From: an uncultured bacterium
GTDB lineage: Bacteria > Patescibacteriota > Gracilibacteria > Absconditabacterales > Absconditicoccaceae
DNA length: 64,000 nt
Direction: 5' to 3'
NCBI GenBank assembly: GCA_947169045.1
Contig: CAMVOC010000003.1
Span: 1 to 64,000, forward strand
The notes under the pieces: generated by a model
The model's input: the letters and a program-made list of their open reading frames with translations, nothing else
Database searches by the model: none
Told to the model about the DNA's origin: nothing
Part shown: positions 1 to 10,257 of the stretch, piece by piece
How positions within the stretch are numbered: the first letter of the stretch is position 1
Layout: each line of letters opens with the position of its first letter
Position numbers and translations under genes: made by a program

Positions 1-273
1 CTGATATACATCAAAAAATGGTATCCATTCAGCTTTGATCGAAAATTTTTTGTAAAAAATATATTGATAGTCTGACTTGTTTGTCTGCTATTTTACTGGA
101 TAAAAAATATTTCACAGTTATTCTATGTGGGGCAGAATAGGTGGCAATTGTTATTTATGCTTGCGTGAATCTGTATGATTTATGCGATGGTTGTGTGAGG
201 CTTTAACCGAAAAAAGATTAAAGGTTTGCTAGAAGAGGTAAAAAAGATAAGAAAATCTGATTCGCATGTGTAG
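1..273 (+). CDS. C-terminal part of a multi-pass membrane protein, possibly a flippase (partial)
   Basis: The frame is open from the window edge to TAG at 271-273 only if TGA is read as Gly (three TGA codons). The 90 visible residues hold two hydrophobic stretches (around residues 20-37 and 49-68) and end in a basic Lys/Arg/Glu tail. The layout of final membrane helices followed by a short charged tail is like the end of Wzx/MurJ-type polysaccharide flippases or other polytopic proteins, but no diagnostic motif is visible and the family is a guess. The start lies outside the window. The reading frame is supported by the even amino-acid composition and by the lack of TAA/TAG over 90 codons in AT-rich DNA. 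Confidence 0.55.
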
Positions 274-384
274 GAGAGAAGTAACAAATTTTGAGAATAA
301 AAAATTGAGAATAAAAAAACTCCCACCACACGAACCACGAAAGCCAAGGTGAGAATTACTATTTCACAATTTTAACTTTGCAAA
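274..384. other. Intergenic spacer with a 14-bp tandem repeat
   Basis: No gene is seen between the membrane-protein fragment and the tRNA cluster. The 14-mer TTGAGAATAAAAAA occurs twice back to back at 291-304 and 305-318. The rest is the 3' side of the tRNA-Leu transcript. No clear hairpin terminator was found. Confidence 0.5.
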
Positions 385-466
385 TACCGGGAACAGGACT
401 CGAACCTGCACACCGTAAGGCACTTGGTTCTAAGCCAAGCATGTCTACCAATTCCATCATCCCGGC
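385..466 (-). tRNA. tRNA-Leu (anticodon UAG)
   Basis: Cloverleaf read on the minus strand: acceptor GCCGGGA pairs with UCCCGGU, the anticodon loop carries UAG (reads CUA), and there is an extra variable arm and a GGTTCGAGTCC T-arm. Length is 82 nt, discriminator A, CCA not encoded. It is the last of three tRNAs transcribed from the promoter near 660-687. Confidence 0.9.
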
Positions 467-475
467 ATATATATT

Positions 476-548
476 TTCGGGACCTAGGATTCGAACCTAG
501 AACCCCCAGATTCAGAGTCTGATGCTCTACCAATTAAGCTAGTCCCGA
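476..548 (-). tRNA. tRNA-Gln (anticodon CUG)
   Basis: The minus strand folds as a 73-nt cloverleaf with acceptor UCGGGAC/GUCCCGA, anticodon stem UCAGA/UCUGG and loop CUCUGAA, which gives anticodon CUG for CAG codons. CCA is not encoded. Nine bases separate it from tRNA-Leu. Confidence 0.88.
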
Positions 549-566
549 CTATCAAATCTTTTTTGG

Positions 567-638
567 TTGCGGAGGATGGAATTGAACCACCTACCTTCGG
601 GTTATGAGCCCGACGAGATACCGTTTCTCTACTCCGCA
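567..638 (-). tRNA. Initiator tRNA-Met (anticodon CAU)
   Basis: The 72-nt cloverleaf has anticodon CAU and three consecutive G:C pairs (GGG/CCC) next to the anticodon loop, plus an A11:U24 pair in the D stem. Both are initiator hallmarks. Position 1 is U facing A72, instead of the usual C1:A72 mismatch; a weak first pair would still suit formylation. First tRNA of the cluster after its promoter. Confidence 0.85.
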
Positions 639-659
639 GCGAGTTTGCTTAGTGGTTTC

Positions 660-687
660 ATCATATGAATTTAGTCTTGAATTGCAA
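660..687 (-). promoter_or_regulatory. Promoter of the tRNA cluster
   Basis: On the minus strand TTGCAA (682-687) and TATGAT (660-665) are separated by 16 bases, placing the start about 15 bases upstream of the initiator tRNA. Confidence 0.6.
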
Positions 688-797
688 GGGGAAAGTCATA
701 AAAAGAGTCCAATGAAGATGAGAAAAATTTTCTCTTACAGGGGATAGATTTTTTGCGGGAATTTGAGGTATCTTTCTTTTATCTTTTCTTTTATCAA

Positions 798-1268
798 ATG
801 GAGATAATAGCAACCGGAGAACAGGCTACGGGCATGATGAATACTATAGAAACGGCCGTTAGAAGCGGATTCTTCGCTGATTCTTGGACGGTTGGATTGA
901 TTATTCTCTGTTTTTTTTGGCTGATTGCTTTGATTTGGGTCGTGAAAGATGTCAATGCGAGAAGTGAGAATATTGCTTTTCAGATTTTAGCAATTGTGCT
1001 GGTGGTTGTTTTAACTCCGGTATTTGGTTTGCCGTTGTATGTAGCTTTGAGGCCTCGCGGTTGGAAATGGGATAAAACGGTTTGGAGAAATATCGTAGAA
1101 TTACAAGGTACTGTTTGTGAAACTTGTGGAAGTATTCAGTCTATTGAGCATCGTTGTTGTTCAAAATGTGGCGATACTTTGCAACATCCTTGCCGTGAAT
1201 GTGGAGAATTTTATGCGCAGGCTTATGAATATTGTCCTTTTTGTGGAGCTCCGAATATTGATCAATAA
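798..1268 (+). CDS. Membrane protein with C-terminal double zinc ribbon
   Basis: A 156-aa protein with two hydrophobic segments (about residues 34-50 and 60-82) followed by a cytosolic tail with four Cys pairs (CETCGS, CCSKCG, CRECGE, CPFCG), the pattern of a double zinc ribbon. Such modules usually bind zinc and mediate protein or nucleic-acid contacts. ATG at 798 was chosen; an upstream in-frame TTG at 753 would add 15 residues. It contains no TGA codon. The next gene starts 21 bases downstream in the same direction, so the pair may be cotranscribed. The exact function is unknown. Confidence 0.75.
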   Translation: MEIIATGEQATGMMNTIETAVRSGFFADSWTVGLIILCFFWLIALIWVVKDVNARSENIAFQILAIVLVVVLTPVFGLPLYVALRPRGWKWDKTVWRNIVELQGTVCETCGSIQSIEHRCCSKCGDTLQHPCRECGEFYAQAYEYCPFCGAPNIDQ

Positions 1269-1289
1269 TTTAGCTTTTATTGGTGAAAG

Positions 1290-2453
1290 ATGCTAATTGC
1301 CATCGTCATTCTTTTGCTTTTTGTATCAAGTGCGTTAGTTGGAGCAATGTATTCCAATTTTACTGCTTTTTTAGTGAATTTTTCAGATCTTGCTCAATAT
1401 AATAAGGCGTATTATTCTGCGATTTCAGGGTTGGAAAGAGCAGAATTAGTTTTGAGGTATAGAGCTCCGTGATATGAAGGTATAGGAGGACGAATGGGAG
1501 GTAATCACTATTGATCTGGTGAAATGGACTTTCAACCTTCAGCTTTTTCTTTTCTTTCAGAGGTTAATGGTTGAGGAATTTTGCGAGAAATTGCTTCTAG
1601 GACTAAGAAGATTCCGGCTGAAGGACAGGGGAATATCGATTGGATGTTGGCGTCGGGAAATCGTTTGGATTTCAATAGATTGGATTACGCAGATGCAGAA
1701 AATTTTACCTTTATGCTAGATAAAGGGGATCGCGCTCCTTATATTTCAGGTACGATTGAGAAGAATTTGGTGTACTCGTTTACTTGAATTGTGCAATTGC
1801 CGTATCTTTTAAAGGCGGGATTTGCTCATTTTACTGGGTTTTGACCTTTAGATGTTGATAATATTTCTTTGCATGATGGGAAATTAGGGACGCTGGGAAT
1901 TAATGAGACGGATGATCCTATTGTAGATTGGTCGTTTAGGAGAGAAAGTACCGATGGCCGTTCTTGGCAAGTTATGTCTGTGCGAAGTACGGGTTATGGA
2001 GCATATTACGATGATTCTCGTTTATTGGAAAGCCGTATTAATGCTTCCAATATTATGGAGTTTTGAAGTATTTGATGGTGAGGTTGTGATTCTTCTCCTT
2101 TTTGTAATCGAGGAGCTTTGGGTTCGTCGGCTTCTTTTACAGGAATTGTTGAGCATTCTTCTGACGCTTCTCTTTTTGAGCAGTCTTTTAGTGATTTATT
2201 GAATGATTGGGATAACGTGTTATTTAGGTTATCCTTGATCAATCCCTTGTACTCTGAAAAAGGTCAGATTTTTCCTTATTTGGAGTATCAATTGTCTTTT
2301 TTTGATGATGATGGTAGGCCTTCTGAGATGGCAGATCGTTTTTATTCAATTACGACGAAAGGGAGAAATGGTAATTATGAAGTGCAACTTTTTATGCAAA
2401 AACCTACTATTGTTGAATCTATTTTAAGAAGTTTTACGGTGATGTTTGATTAG
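1290..2453 (+). CDS. Type IV pilus accessory-like protein (PilX-like), hypothetical
   Basis: Continuous over 387 residues only with TGA as Gly (eight TGA codons, three of them clustered near 2063-2080). It starts with a hydrophobic helix of about 22 residues directly at the N terminus, then a run with [20 protein letters not shown]. This resembles the N-terminal helix of PilX or type II secretion K/J minor pilins, although no G|FTxxE prepilin cleavage site is visible. The remainder looks extracellular, with many Ser, Asp and Tyr and few Lys. PilB lies 55 kb away in this window, so a type IV pilus system is present in the genome. Family assignment is by topology only. Confidence 0.55.
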
Positions 2454-2503
2454 CTGTTGTATTCTCTTTGCTAAGATTTTTATTTCTCTTTTATGTAGTA
2501 TTC

Positions 2504-2830
2504 ATGCTTGCAATTACTTCTAAAGATCAATTTATGACTGAAATTTCCAATGGCCTTGTCTTGGTGGATTTTTATGCAGATTGGTGCGGTCCTTGTCAGA
2601 TGCTTTCTCCTGTCCTTCAGCAGTTGTCAGATGAATTTTGAGCTCAAGGATTGCAGGTTTTGAAGGTCAATGTTGATGAAAATCCTGATTTGTCAGCAGA
2701 ATATGGGGTAATGAGTATCCCGACGGTGATCCTTTTTCATCAAGGGGGGCAGGTTGAACGTTGGACAGGAGCTTATCCAAAAGAGGTGTATCAGGAAAAA
2801 ATTAATGCCTTATTGGCTGCTGGTAACTAA
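2504..2830 (+). CDS. trxA: Thioredoxin
   Basis: A 108-aa protein of normal thioredoxin length. The redox motif WCGPC is at residues 27-31, preceded by VLVDFYAD, and the cis-proline region reads SIPTV. It reduces disulfides of cytosolic proteins. One TGA codon (2639-2641) encodes Gly 46, between the second helix and the third strand. ATG at 2504 gives the usual N-terminal length. mraY follows 32 bases downstream on the same strand. Confidence 0.95.
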
Positions 2831-2862
2831 TGTGTTCTTAGTTCTTTATTTCTTATGCTTAT

Positions 2863-3921
2863 ATGATGTTAAGTGAATTAAGTTCTATTTTATTGTTTAC
2901 GTTGGTATCTTTTATTCTGGCATTGTGCTTATATCCTGGATATATTCGTTTGCTCGCTAAATGGAAGATGGGGAAAACTCTTCGTGAGACCACGGCAACA
3001 GGAGAAAAAGCTGAAATTTTTACGCAGTTACATGCAGGGAAAGCAGGGACTCCTACGATGTGAGGAGGAATATTTTTGTTCGTGCTCTTGGTTATGATAT
3101 GAGTATCTCTGTTGTTGCAGAAGTTTGGTTGGATTACGTATTCTTTATGGAATCAACAGGAAACTTATATTGTTTTATTTGGATTTTTTAGTATGGGATT
3201 GATAGGTCTCGTTGATGATATTCTCAATATTAAGAATGTTGGAAAGGTGAAGGGGTTAAGTATTCGTGGGAAGATGTTTTGATTGGTATTATTTTCAGGT
3301 TTTATCTCTTATTGGTTTTATGTGAAGCTGGGAATTGATTATATCAATTTACGACCAATTACAGGACAGGTGAAAATAGGTATTCTTTTTCCGATTTTAA
3401 CGTTTTTTGGTACGATTGCTATTGTGAATGCTATCAATATTACAGATGGGTTAGATGGGTTAGCAGGTGGGTTAAATGCGGGGATTCTTTTGATGTTTAT
3501 TATTGCAACGTTACTTAATGGAACTTATTTGACGGCTACTGTTTTGAGCGTTGTGGTCTCTGTATTATGAGCGTTCTTGTTTTTAAATGTGAAACCTGCG
3601 AAGATTTTTATGGGGGATAGTGGAGCGTTCGCTTTAGGAGGATTGATCGCTTCTACGCTGTATTTGCTCAATATGAGAACGGGGATTTTTATTCCGTTTT
3701 TGGTGGTATTTTTCTTTTTTATGGTTGAATTGATGAGTAGTGGGTTGCAGATGGCGTGGAAAAAAGTGTTTAAGAAAAAACTCTTTCCAATTGCGCCTTT
3801 TCATCATTATTTAGAGTATAAAGGTATCGCAGAATATACGATTGTGATGAAAGTGTGGCTTGTACAAGTCGTATTGACCTTGATTGGAATATTATGCTTG
3901 CTGGTGCAGTATGCGAGCTAA
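2863..3921 (+). CDS. mraY: Phospho-N-acetylmuramoyl-pentapeptide transferase (MraY)
   Basis: A 352-aa polytopic membrane enzyme that forms lipid I from UDP-MurNAc-pentapeptide and undecaprenyl phosphate. Family motifs are in order: GTPTMGGG near residue 63 (its first Gly after Met is a TGA codon), LVDD near 117, NAINITDGLDGLAGG near 190, MGDSGAFALGG near 250 and PIAPFHHYLE near 311, the family's HHH region. Four TGA codons give Gly. It marks the cell as making peptidoglycan, together with MurE at 11568-12989. The stop TAA overlaps the stop of the converging minus-strand gene by two bases. Confidence 0.95.
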
Positions 3922-6104
3922 GGGATTAGGAATCTTTTGTTGTAGTAGGTAATATGCTGTAATACTCCTCTTATCCATAGCACATCTTCCATCGCAACAT
4001 GGATAGGTTTTTTCCCTTGTTGATTGGTGAAAGCTTCCCAATTATCTCGTAAAAGGCTGAGAAACTCTTTATTGTCGTCGAATTCGATGAAGAGCTTGAT
4101 GGCGACTTCGTTTTCTGTGATGAGTTCTTCGATGATAGCTTGTATTTCTGGTCAACATTTGGCGTTTAATCCTAGAATCTCTAGGACGATTAAATGGAAA
4201 AAAGATTGGATATTCACTGGAGTTTTCTTTTGACTAGTATGTTGTTTGATTCCGTAGCATCGCAACAAGATTCCTAGGAGACTGGCTTTCAGGATGGCAA
4301 TGATATTGAGTAGTGCACATTCGTCGTAGTTTTTTTGCAGATTTCTACTGTAAAATTTTTGAAGAAAAGAGTTTAGCAGTCGGAAATCAAAGGTGTATAG
4401 ATGATCTTTGAGACGTGCGAGTTCTTGATTGGTGATAGCATTGGAAAGAATTGCAAGGATTTGATCTTTGTTTTTGCAATATTCAAAAATAGGAGCATAA
4501 AACTCTGAAACAAATTCAGCTTTTTCTTTTTTAATCATTGAAGAAATTTTGTCAGAAAACTGTTCTTGAAATCGTTTGAGTAGTGTGGGATTTTTTAGGT
4601 ATAATTTGCAGATTTTAGGATTGAGCTCTTGTAAGACCGTCAGCGTTGCTTCTTGTTTTGCTAGTTCGAAAGCGAAGAAAAGATTTTTTGGTCAGGAATT
4701 CTTATTTTCTTTTGTTATCATGAACGCATCTTTACCTTTTCTGATGTTTTTGTAGGTTTGTTCGTAATATCGCAGATTTTGGTTATGATATTGGCGTAAA
4801 ATTTGGTAAAAATTTTTGGAGGCACTTTTTGTAATCTTTGAAGAAATCTCGTTTTGTATTGTTTGGATAAGCTTTGGTTTAAAACATCTTAGGTAGAAAC
4901 TGTCTCCTTTGTCAGTAGTTAATCAGCCAGTGAAGGTAATGTAAAAATTGAGGAATTGCTCTACTATTTTGGATTCTTTTTTGACTCGTTGTGGAATTTT
5001 TAAGTTTTGCATTGGAATCTCTTCGCCTTCTCCAATTTCTGAGAGCATTTCTTGAAATTCGTCTAATGCTTCCTCTTCTTCTTGATTGATGTGTTTGTAG
5101 GTGGTATCTATAAAGCTTTTGATCCCCTTGAAATAGCCTTCTTTGAATTGTTTAGGATTGAGGAGCTCTTCGAGGAGATCATTGAGCTTAGATTCGTTCT
5201 TGATGAGTTGGGTCAGCATTTTTTTTATCTTTTTTTTGTCGTACATAGAGGCAATGAGCGTACTTGTCAGTTCTTTAGGGTTGTTTCCTAAAAAGAGATA
5301 TTTGAGCAAAATGTCCCCTGGAGCAACGTTAAAAATCATTTCTTCCTCGAAAGGGGAAAAAGAGGTGCTGTGTTTTGTGGTTTTGTATCTTGCAAAAAAG
5401 AACTTTTGACTGGCGGATCGTGTATCATTACATAATCGCGTGAAAAAATCCTCAGGTTTAGCTGTTGAGATCTGGAAATATTCGTTGATACGACGGTTGT
5501 AGTGAAACATCATAAAAAAGATTTCGAGTTGTTTGATCAGCTTTTTTTTGAGATTTTGAAATTGGATTGCGGAGATTTTGTGTCCGAGTTGGGTGGTTAA
5601 TAGTTCGTAAAATGAAAAAAATACTTCGATAAATCGATTAAAATCGTCTTGCGTGGATGTTTTAGGGAAGACTTTAATTTGTCCAGCAAAGACGAAACTG
5701 ATGAGATAAAAAGCATATAAACAATCGATAAAAAGCTGATTTTCGTTTTCTTCAAATACATCTTGGAGGAAAAGTGCTGCAGTGAGAGCAAGAGCGTTTG
5801 AGGTGTTGGAAATATTGTAAAACGTGTATCCGTTGAAATTTGCAGCGATAAGATAGCCGTAATAGGTATCTAGTACTTTTTGTGAAACTTTTTTGTCTTC
5901 GTTTCCAAGGGAAATTTTGGCATCGAAAATGTCCATTCCTACGTCGAAAAGGTTGAGTTTGTAGTTTTCAATAAGTCTTTGGTGAACAATGGCAAAAAAT
6001 TCTTTCGCAGCAATGAAAGATAGAAACATTGACGCTGGATTGAATGAGGACTCTCATTCTCCACTGGGGAAATAAGAGAGGAGGAGACGTTTGTAGAGTT
6101 GCAT
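3918..6104 (-). CDS. Unknown 728-residue helical protein
   Basis: One open frame from ATG at 6104 to TAG at 3918-3920 when TGA is Gly (four TGA codons, at 6054, 4923, 4692 and 4152). The standard code would split it into several pieces. The sequence is rich in Lys, Glu, Phe, Leu and Asn, seems mainly alpha-helical, and has an acidic patch (QEEEEALDEFQEM) near residue 345. No signal peptide, membrane segment or known motif was recognised. Its ATG directly abuts the lepA stop (TAA-ATG), so it is translated from the same message. Function unknown. Confidence 0.8.
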
Positions 6105-7609
6105 TTAATTTCTTGAAATCATATCAATAAAAACGCTGGTTGGAACTTCTACGTTTCCGATTGCTTTCATTCTTTTCTTTCCTTCTTTTTGCTTTTGGAG
6201 GAGTTTGCGTTTTCTGCTGACATCTCCTCCGTAACATTTAGCGATTACATCTTTTCTCATTGCGGAAATCGTTTCACGAGCAATAATCTTTGTCCCTAGT
6301 CCTGCTTGGATAGGAATGGCAAATAGTTGTTTTGGAATCAGCGTTTTTAACTTTTCTACTGCTTCACGACCGAGATAATATGCTTTATCACGATGGACAA
6401 TTCGTGTCAGCGCTTCGACTTTTTCGTTGTTGATAAAGATGTCGAGCTTTACTAGGTCAGAAGGTTCGTAACATTTAAAATCGTAGTTCATTGTTGCGTA
6501 TCCTTTGGTGGCGGATTTTAGACGATCGTAAAAATCGATAATGATTTCACCCATAGGAAGATTGTAATGCCGGACAACGCGAGTTTCGTCTAAGTACTCC
6601 ATAGATTTTAGGTTTCCTCTGTATTCTTGAGCAAGAGACATAATATTTCCTGCGTAGTCTTTAGGCCCTACAATTTCTACTTCGGCGATTGGTTCTTGGA
6701 TTTTTTCAATCATTCCTTGGTCTGTCATTTCACTTCCGGATTTTACCACAATTCGAGGTTTAAGGAGATCGGAGAGGGATTCTTTTGTCTCAGTTTCGCT
6801 TGGTCTGGGAGCAAGAGTCACTTTGTTTAGTTCTGAAATGATTCCTTGGCTTTGCTCAATTTGTATTTTCTCTTCTTCGGTCAGCTTTATCTGTTCTTGT
6901 TTTAAGATAGTCTCGTACAATCAGGTAGCAATGAGATCTTTGAGATTTTGCCCCGTTTTGATCTGTGGAATTGAAAGATTTTTGGACTTAACGAGATAAA
7001 TTACTGTTGGGATTGTGAAAATAGTATCGAGTTTGTATTCTCTCCATAATCTTTCTTTGATAATATCCATATGGAGCATTCCTAAAAATCCACATCTGAA
7101 TCCCAATCCTAAGGCTCCAGAATCTTCCATCTCGTATTCAATGGCGGAATCATTGAGAGAAAGTTTTTCGAGGGAGTCTTTGAGCTTGTCGTATTCTGTG
7201 GAATCGATAGGGTAGACCCCAGCATATACGTAGGGAGTTATTTTTTTGAATCCAGGGATGAGGAGCTTTTGTAATTCATTGGTATCTTCTTTGACGGGTG
7301 GAGAAATGATGGTGTCTCCGATTTTTACATCTCTTACTGATTTTTGTCCTGTTGTGATGTATCCAATTTGTCCTTCGGTAAGTTCTTTGTCTGCATGATA
7401 TTCAGGGGTAAAATGTCCAACTTCTGTAGGAGTGAAAGAAGTCTGAGAGTGGATTAGTTGTACTCGTTCTCCAGCTTTAAAACTTCCTTCTACGACTTTT
7501 ACATACGCTAAAACTCCCTTGTAAGGGTCAAACACAGAATCGAAAATTAAGGCTCTAGAAATTGTTGGCATTGCCTTCGTTTGTAGCCATTTGCTCGAGA
7601 AATGCAACT
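6097..7609. repeat. 10-bp inverted repeat flanking the lepA fragment
   Basis: AGTTGCATTT at 6097-6106 and its reverse complement AAATGCAACT at 7600-7609 sit exactly at the two borders of the truncated lepA. Ten bases is short and could be chance. Confidence 0.4.
6105..7571 (-). CDS. lepA: Elongation factor 4 (LepA) lacking its GTPase domain
   Basis: The 488 residues match LepA from domain II (ALIFDSVFDPYKG) to the family-specific C-terminal end (CYGGDVSRKRKLLQKQKEGK, then KRMKAIGNV). EF4 back-translocates ribosomes under stress. The normal N-terminal GTP-binding domain of about 180-190 residues, with its P-loop, is absent. A TAG lies in frame at 7608-7610 and the neighbour upstream is an unrelated gene ending at 7613. 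ATG at 7571 is chosen; a TTG at 7607 is also possible. One TGA (6921-6923) encodes Gly. The gene could be a remnant, or a split factor whose GTPase half is encoded elsewhere. Confidence 0.85.
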
Positions 7610-7612
7610 ATT

Positions 7613-10093
7613 TTAGTTGACTTTGAACGTCATTGTTTTTTCGATAGTTTGATCTTCGTCTGTCTCAAGTGTGAGCTTTACAGTGTAGGTTCCTGCTTTG
7701 GAAAAACTGTATGTTGTCTCTTTACAGGTAATTTGTTTACAAGAGACTTCTGGGGATCCGTCTCAGAAATTTCGTGTTAGTGTTTTTGGTAATTTGTTGA
7801 ATTCAGCGAGAAATTCTACTTTATCATTGACGCTTGCTATGTTGGTAGGATGTGAAGGGGAAGAAATGTCTACTTGGACAAGAGCTTTTCTTATCAAAAT
7901 GTTTGGTTCTGGAGAAGCAGTAAATGTGATTGTCTTTCCTTTTCTTGTGGTGATGGTTACTTTTGGGGTGTATGTTCCGTTTTCGTTTTCATAATCGTAG
8001 GTGTAGGTATGATCAATAATTCCTTGTGTTAGATTTTTTCTGATTTCTCCATCTCCAAAATCGTAGGTGAAGTAGATAATTTCATCGTCTGTATCATTTA
8101 AAATACTTTGAGATGCGTTCAGATTTACTTTCACGGGTTCGTATCCTCCGTTTGGAGAAAGAATGAGCTTCCCTTCAATTTCAGGTCTATCTACGACAAT
8201 CTGAAGCGTAATGGTATTGGAGAGTCAGCGTTCTTTATCTTCTAATAAAATATTTAGCTCGTGATTTCTGTCTTCATTGATCGTAAATTCGTAGAGATTT
8301 CCTTGATTGAGAATGATTTTCCCGTCCAGATAAACGTTTTTCTCTACGGCAGGGGAATTTGGAGTGATGCTGTCGATTGAGAGTTGCAGTGTTGTAGGAA
8401 TTTGTTTAAGCGTGAGTTTTCCCCCTGAAAGTGCGTTTGTAGGTAGAGATTTAAATGTAGTGTCCGTTGTGAGTTTTTGCTTTAGGCTGTAGGTTGCCGT
8501 GATGGTTTCTTTTGCGAGCTGTAATATTTCGGATTCGCAACTACCCCTTTTCCCATCGATGGTGATGGAATTTACTACCACGAGGAAAGCTCCTCTTTCA
8601 GGGAAAGTAAAGTCCATATCACGATTTGTAGAGGTTTCGTTTTTGATGATTTTATTGGTTCCGTTGTCAATCACTTGGAAATTGTAGCTAGAAATGCTTG
8701 AAAGGTTTCCATCGAGGATGTTTGTCTGTATTTTATATTTTGTTCCTTCGAATTGCATGAGTTGTACTTCACAAATAGGCACATCGGAAGGCTCAACTCT
8801 CAATGGGAAAGAATAGACAAACGTGCCTTCGTCTAATTCTGGGATTTTGAAGGTTGGATGATAGACTTTTGGCATCTTGAAAATATAGTTGAAAATAGGC
8901 ATATCTTTTCTGTCGATGGTGTTATCATTATCCATATCTCGTGAAATTAAATAGTTTTCAAGTCCGAGATTTCTGAATGCTTCCGTTGCGTCTACGGTAA
9001 TTGTTACTGGCGCTTGTCCAACGTTGATCTCCCCTTGAATTGCTCCCAATGGATTGGCTGATTTTTTATTTTGAGTAGAGATAAAAAGCTGAATTTCTGC
9101 AGGGATAGAAAGTGTAGCTACCGATTGTTCAAGTTTTAAGTTTTGCTCTTGAGTGATGGTATTGGTATAGGTGATGGTAACGGAAATAGGGTAGTCTCCT
9201 TTTTTTGCGTAAAAACATGGGCTATCAAATTTTCCGTTGGTATTGGTGATTGTTTGATTTTCTGGATTCCCGCAGGCAATAGTTAATGATTGAATTTTTA
9301 CTTCTCCGAGTCCGGCAATCAGTTCGCTCAGAATTGGTTGATTGATTTCGAAGCCTATTTCTATAGGAGCGATTGCGGTTACACTACCATATGACGCTTT
9401 TGCTCCATCTTTCCCTATCAAGTAGGGAATAATTGGAGTTTTAAATTTAGATGCTGGAGTAGTGTTAATCTTTGCGATATTTGAGAAGGTGAGACCTGCT
9501 AATGCTCAGGTTATTACTAGTATTCCTGTAGCGATTAAGATCCCTATGACAAATTTTCCTTTTGCTTGATTTTTTGCTGTAATGATTCTGTAGATGTTGG
9601 ATAGTAGAAATCCTAATCCTATGAGTCCAAAAGCTCCAAAACACAGTATGGCAAAAATTTTGATGAACTGTACAGCCATTGATGCTTCGATTCCGACTCC
9701 GCTTAAACTTTGTGGGTTACGAATGAGCGCGTTAATCGTTAATGCGAATAATGCTCCAATGATGATCAATAAAGACCCTCCTCAAATTGCTAGTTTTTTG
9801 AAGGAAAAATTGGATTTTGCTCAGGATTTTATCTCTGTTGGTTTAGAAACTCCTGTTTTATTTGGTTCGTTTTTGTATCCTAGAGCCTGTAGTTGCCCTT
9901 GAATTTGAAGATATGTGGCATTGAGACTGTCTAGTTGGCTTTTGATGCTTGCAATGGTATTGGCGTCTTGATTAGGATTCGCTTTTAAGTTTGCTACAAT
10001 TTGGTTGTATTGCTCTTGAATTTGTTGTTGCTGAGCAAGCAAAGCTTGGATTGCTTGGAGATTTTGCATGTTTTGAGGCGTCTCTGTTGGCAT
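7613..10093 (-). CDS. Membrane-anchored surface protein with PKD-like domain (826 aa)
   Basis: One frame from ATG at 10093 to TAA at 7613-7615, with five TGA codons as Gly. Order: a Gln/Asn-rich, coiled-coil-like N-terminal segment (residues 1-90), three hydrophobic segments (about 98-122, 140-166, 178-198), then a beta-rich part of over 600 residues. The latter has a calcium-loop-like stretch DMDNDNTIDRKD near 387 and a C-terminal PKD-type repeat (YDFGDGE, near 673, then YTYDYENENGTY). PKD folds are usual in secreted adhesins and glycan-binding proteins. The three-helix block loosely recalls the TrbC/VirB2 pilin region but is not diagnostic. Surface display is inferred from the domain order. 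Function unknown. Confidence 0.75.
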
Positions 10094-10126
10094 TTTTTTG
10101 TTTAATTGGGAGTAAAAATTTGATGA

Positions 10127-10151
10127 GTCATTCTGCTTTGTTTAGAATGAC
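10127..10151. repeat. Perfect 8-bp hairpin in a gene leader
   Basis: GTCATTCT (10127-10134) and AGAATGAC (10144-10151) form a hairpin with a 9-base loop, 33 bases upstream of the minus-strand start at 10093. No T-run follows on either strand, so it does not look like a terminator. It may be a leader element or operator. Confidence 0.4.
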
Positions 10152-10222
10152 GTTATTGTACTTAAGTATACTGATTTTTCTAGAAAATATAAAAACTAGA
10201 AAGGAAAGCTTTAACGAATCTC

Positions 10223-10250
10223 TTGACTTTTTTAAAAAAACGGTTATAAT
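10223..10250 (+). promoter_or_regulatory. Near-consensus promoter pointing antisense to the DedA-PAP2 gene
   Basis: TTGACT (10223-10228), 16-base spacer, TATAAT (10245-10250). The expected start near 10257 lies at the 3' end of the minus-strand gene, so the transcript would be antisense to it. An almost identical element is at 51754-51781. Confidence 0.55.
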
Positions 10251-10257
10251 ATACAGT

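Noticed and set aside
7571..7613. A frameshift that hides the LepA GTPase domain upstream
   Set aside because: Another frame reads LEQMATNEGNAN just upstream, faintly like the linker, but further upstream the DNA clearly codes the PKD protein, so no G domain is present.
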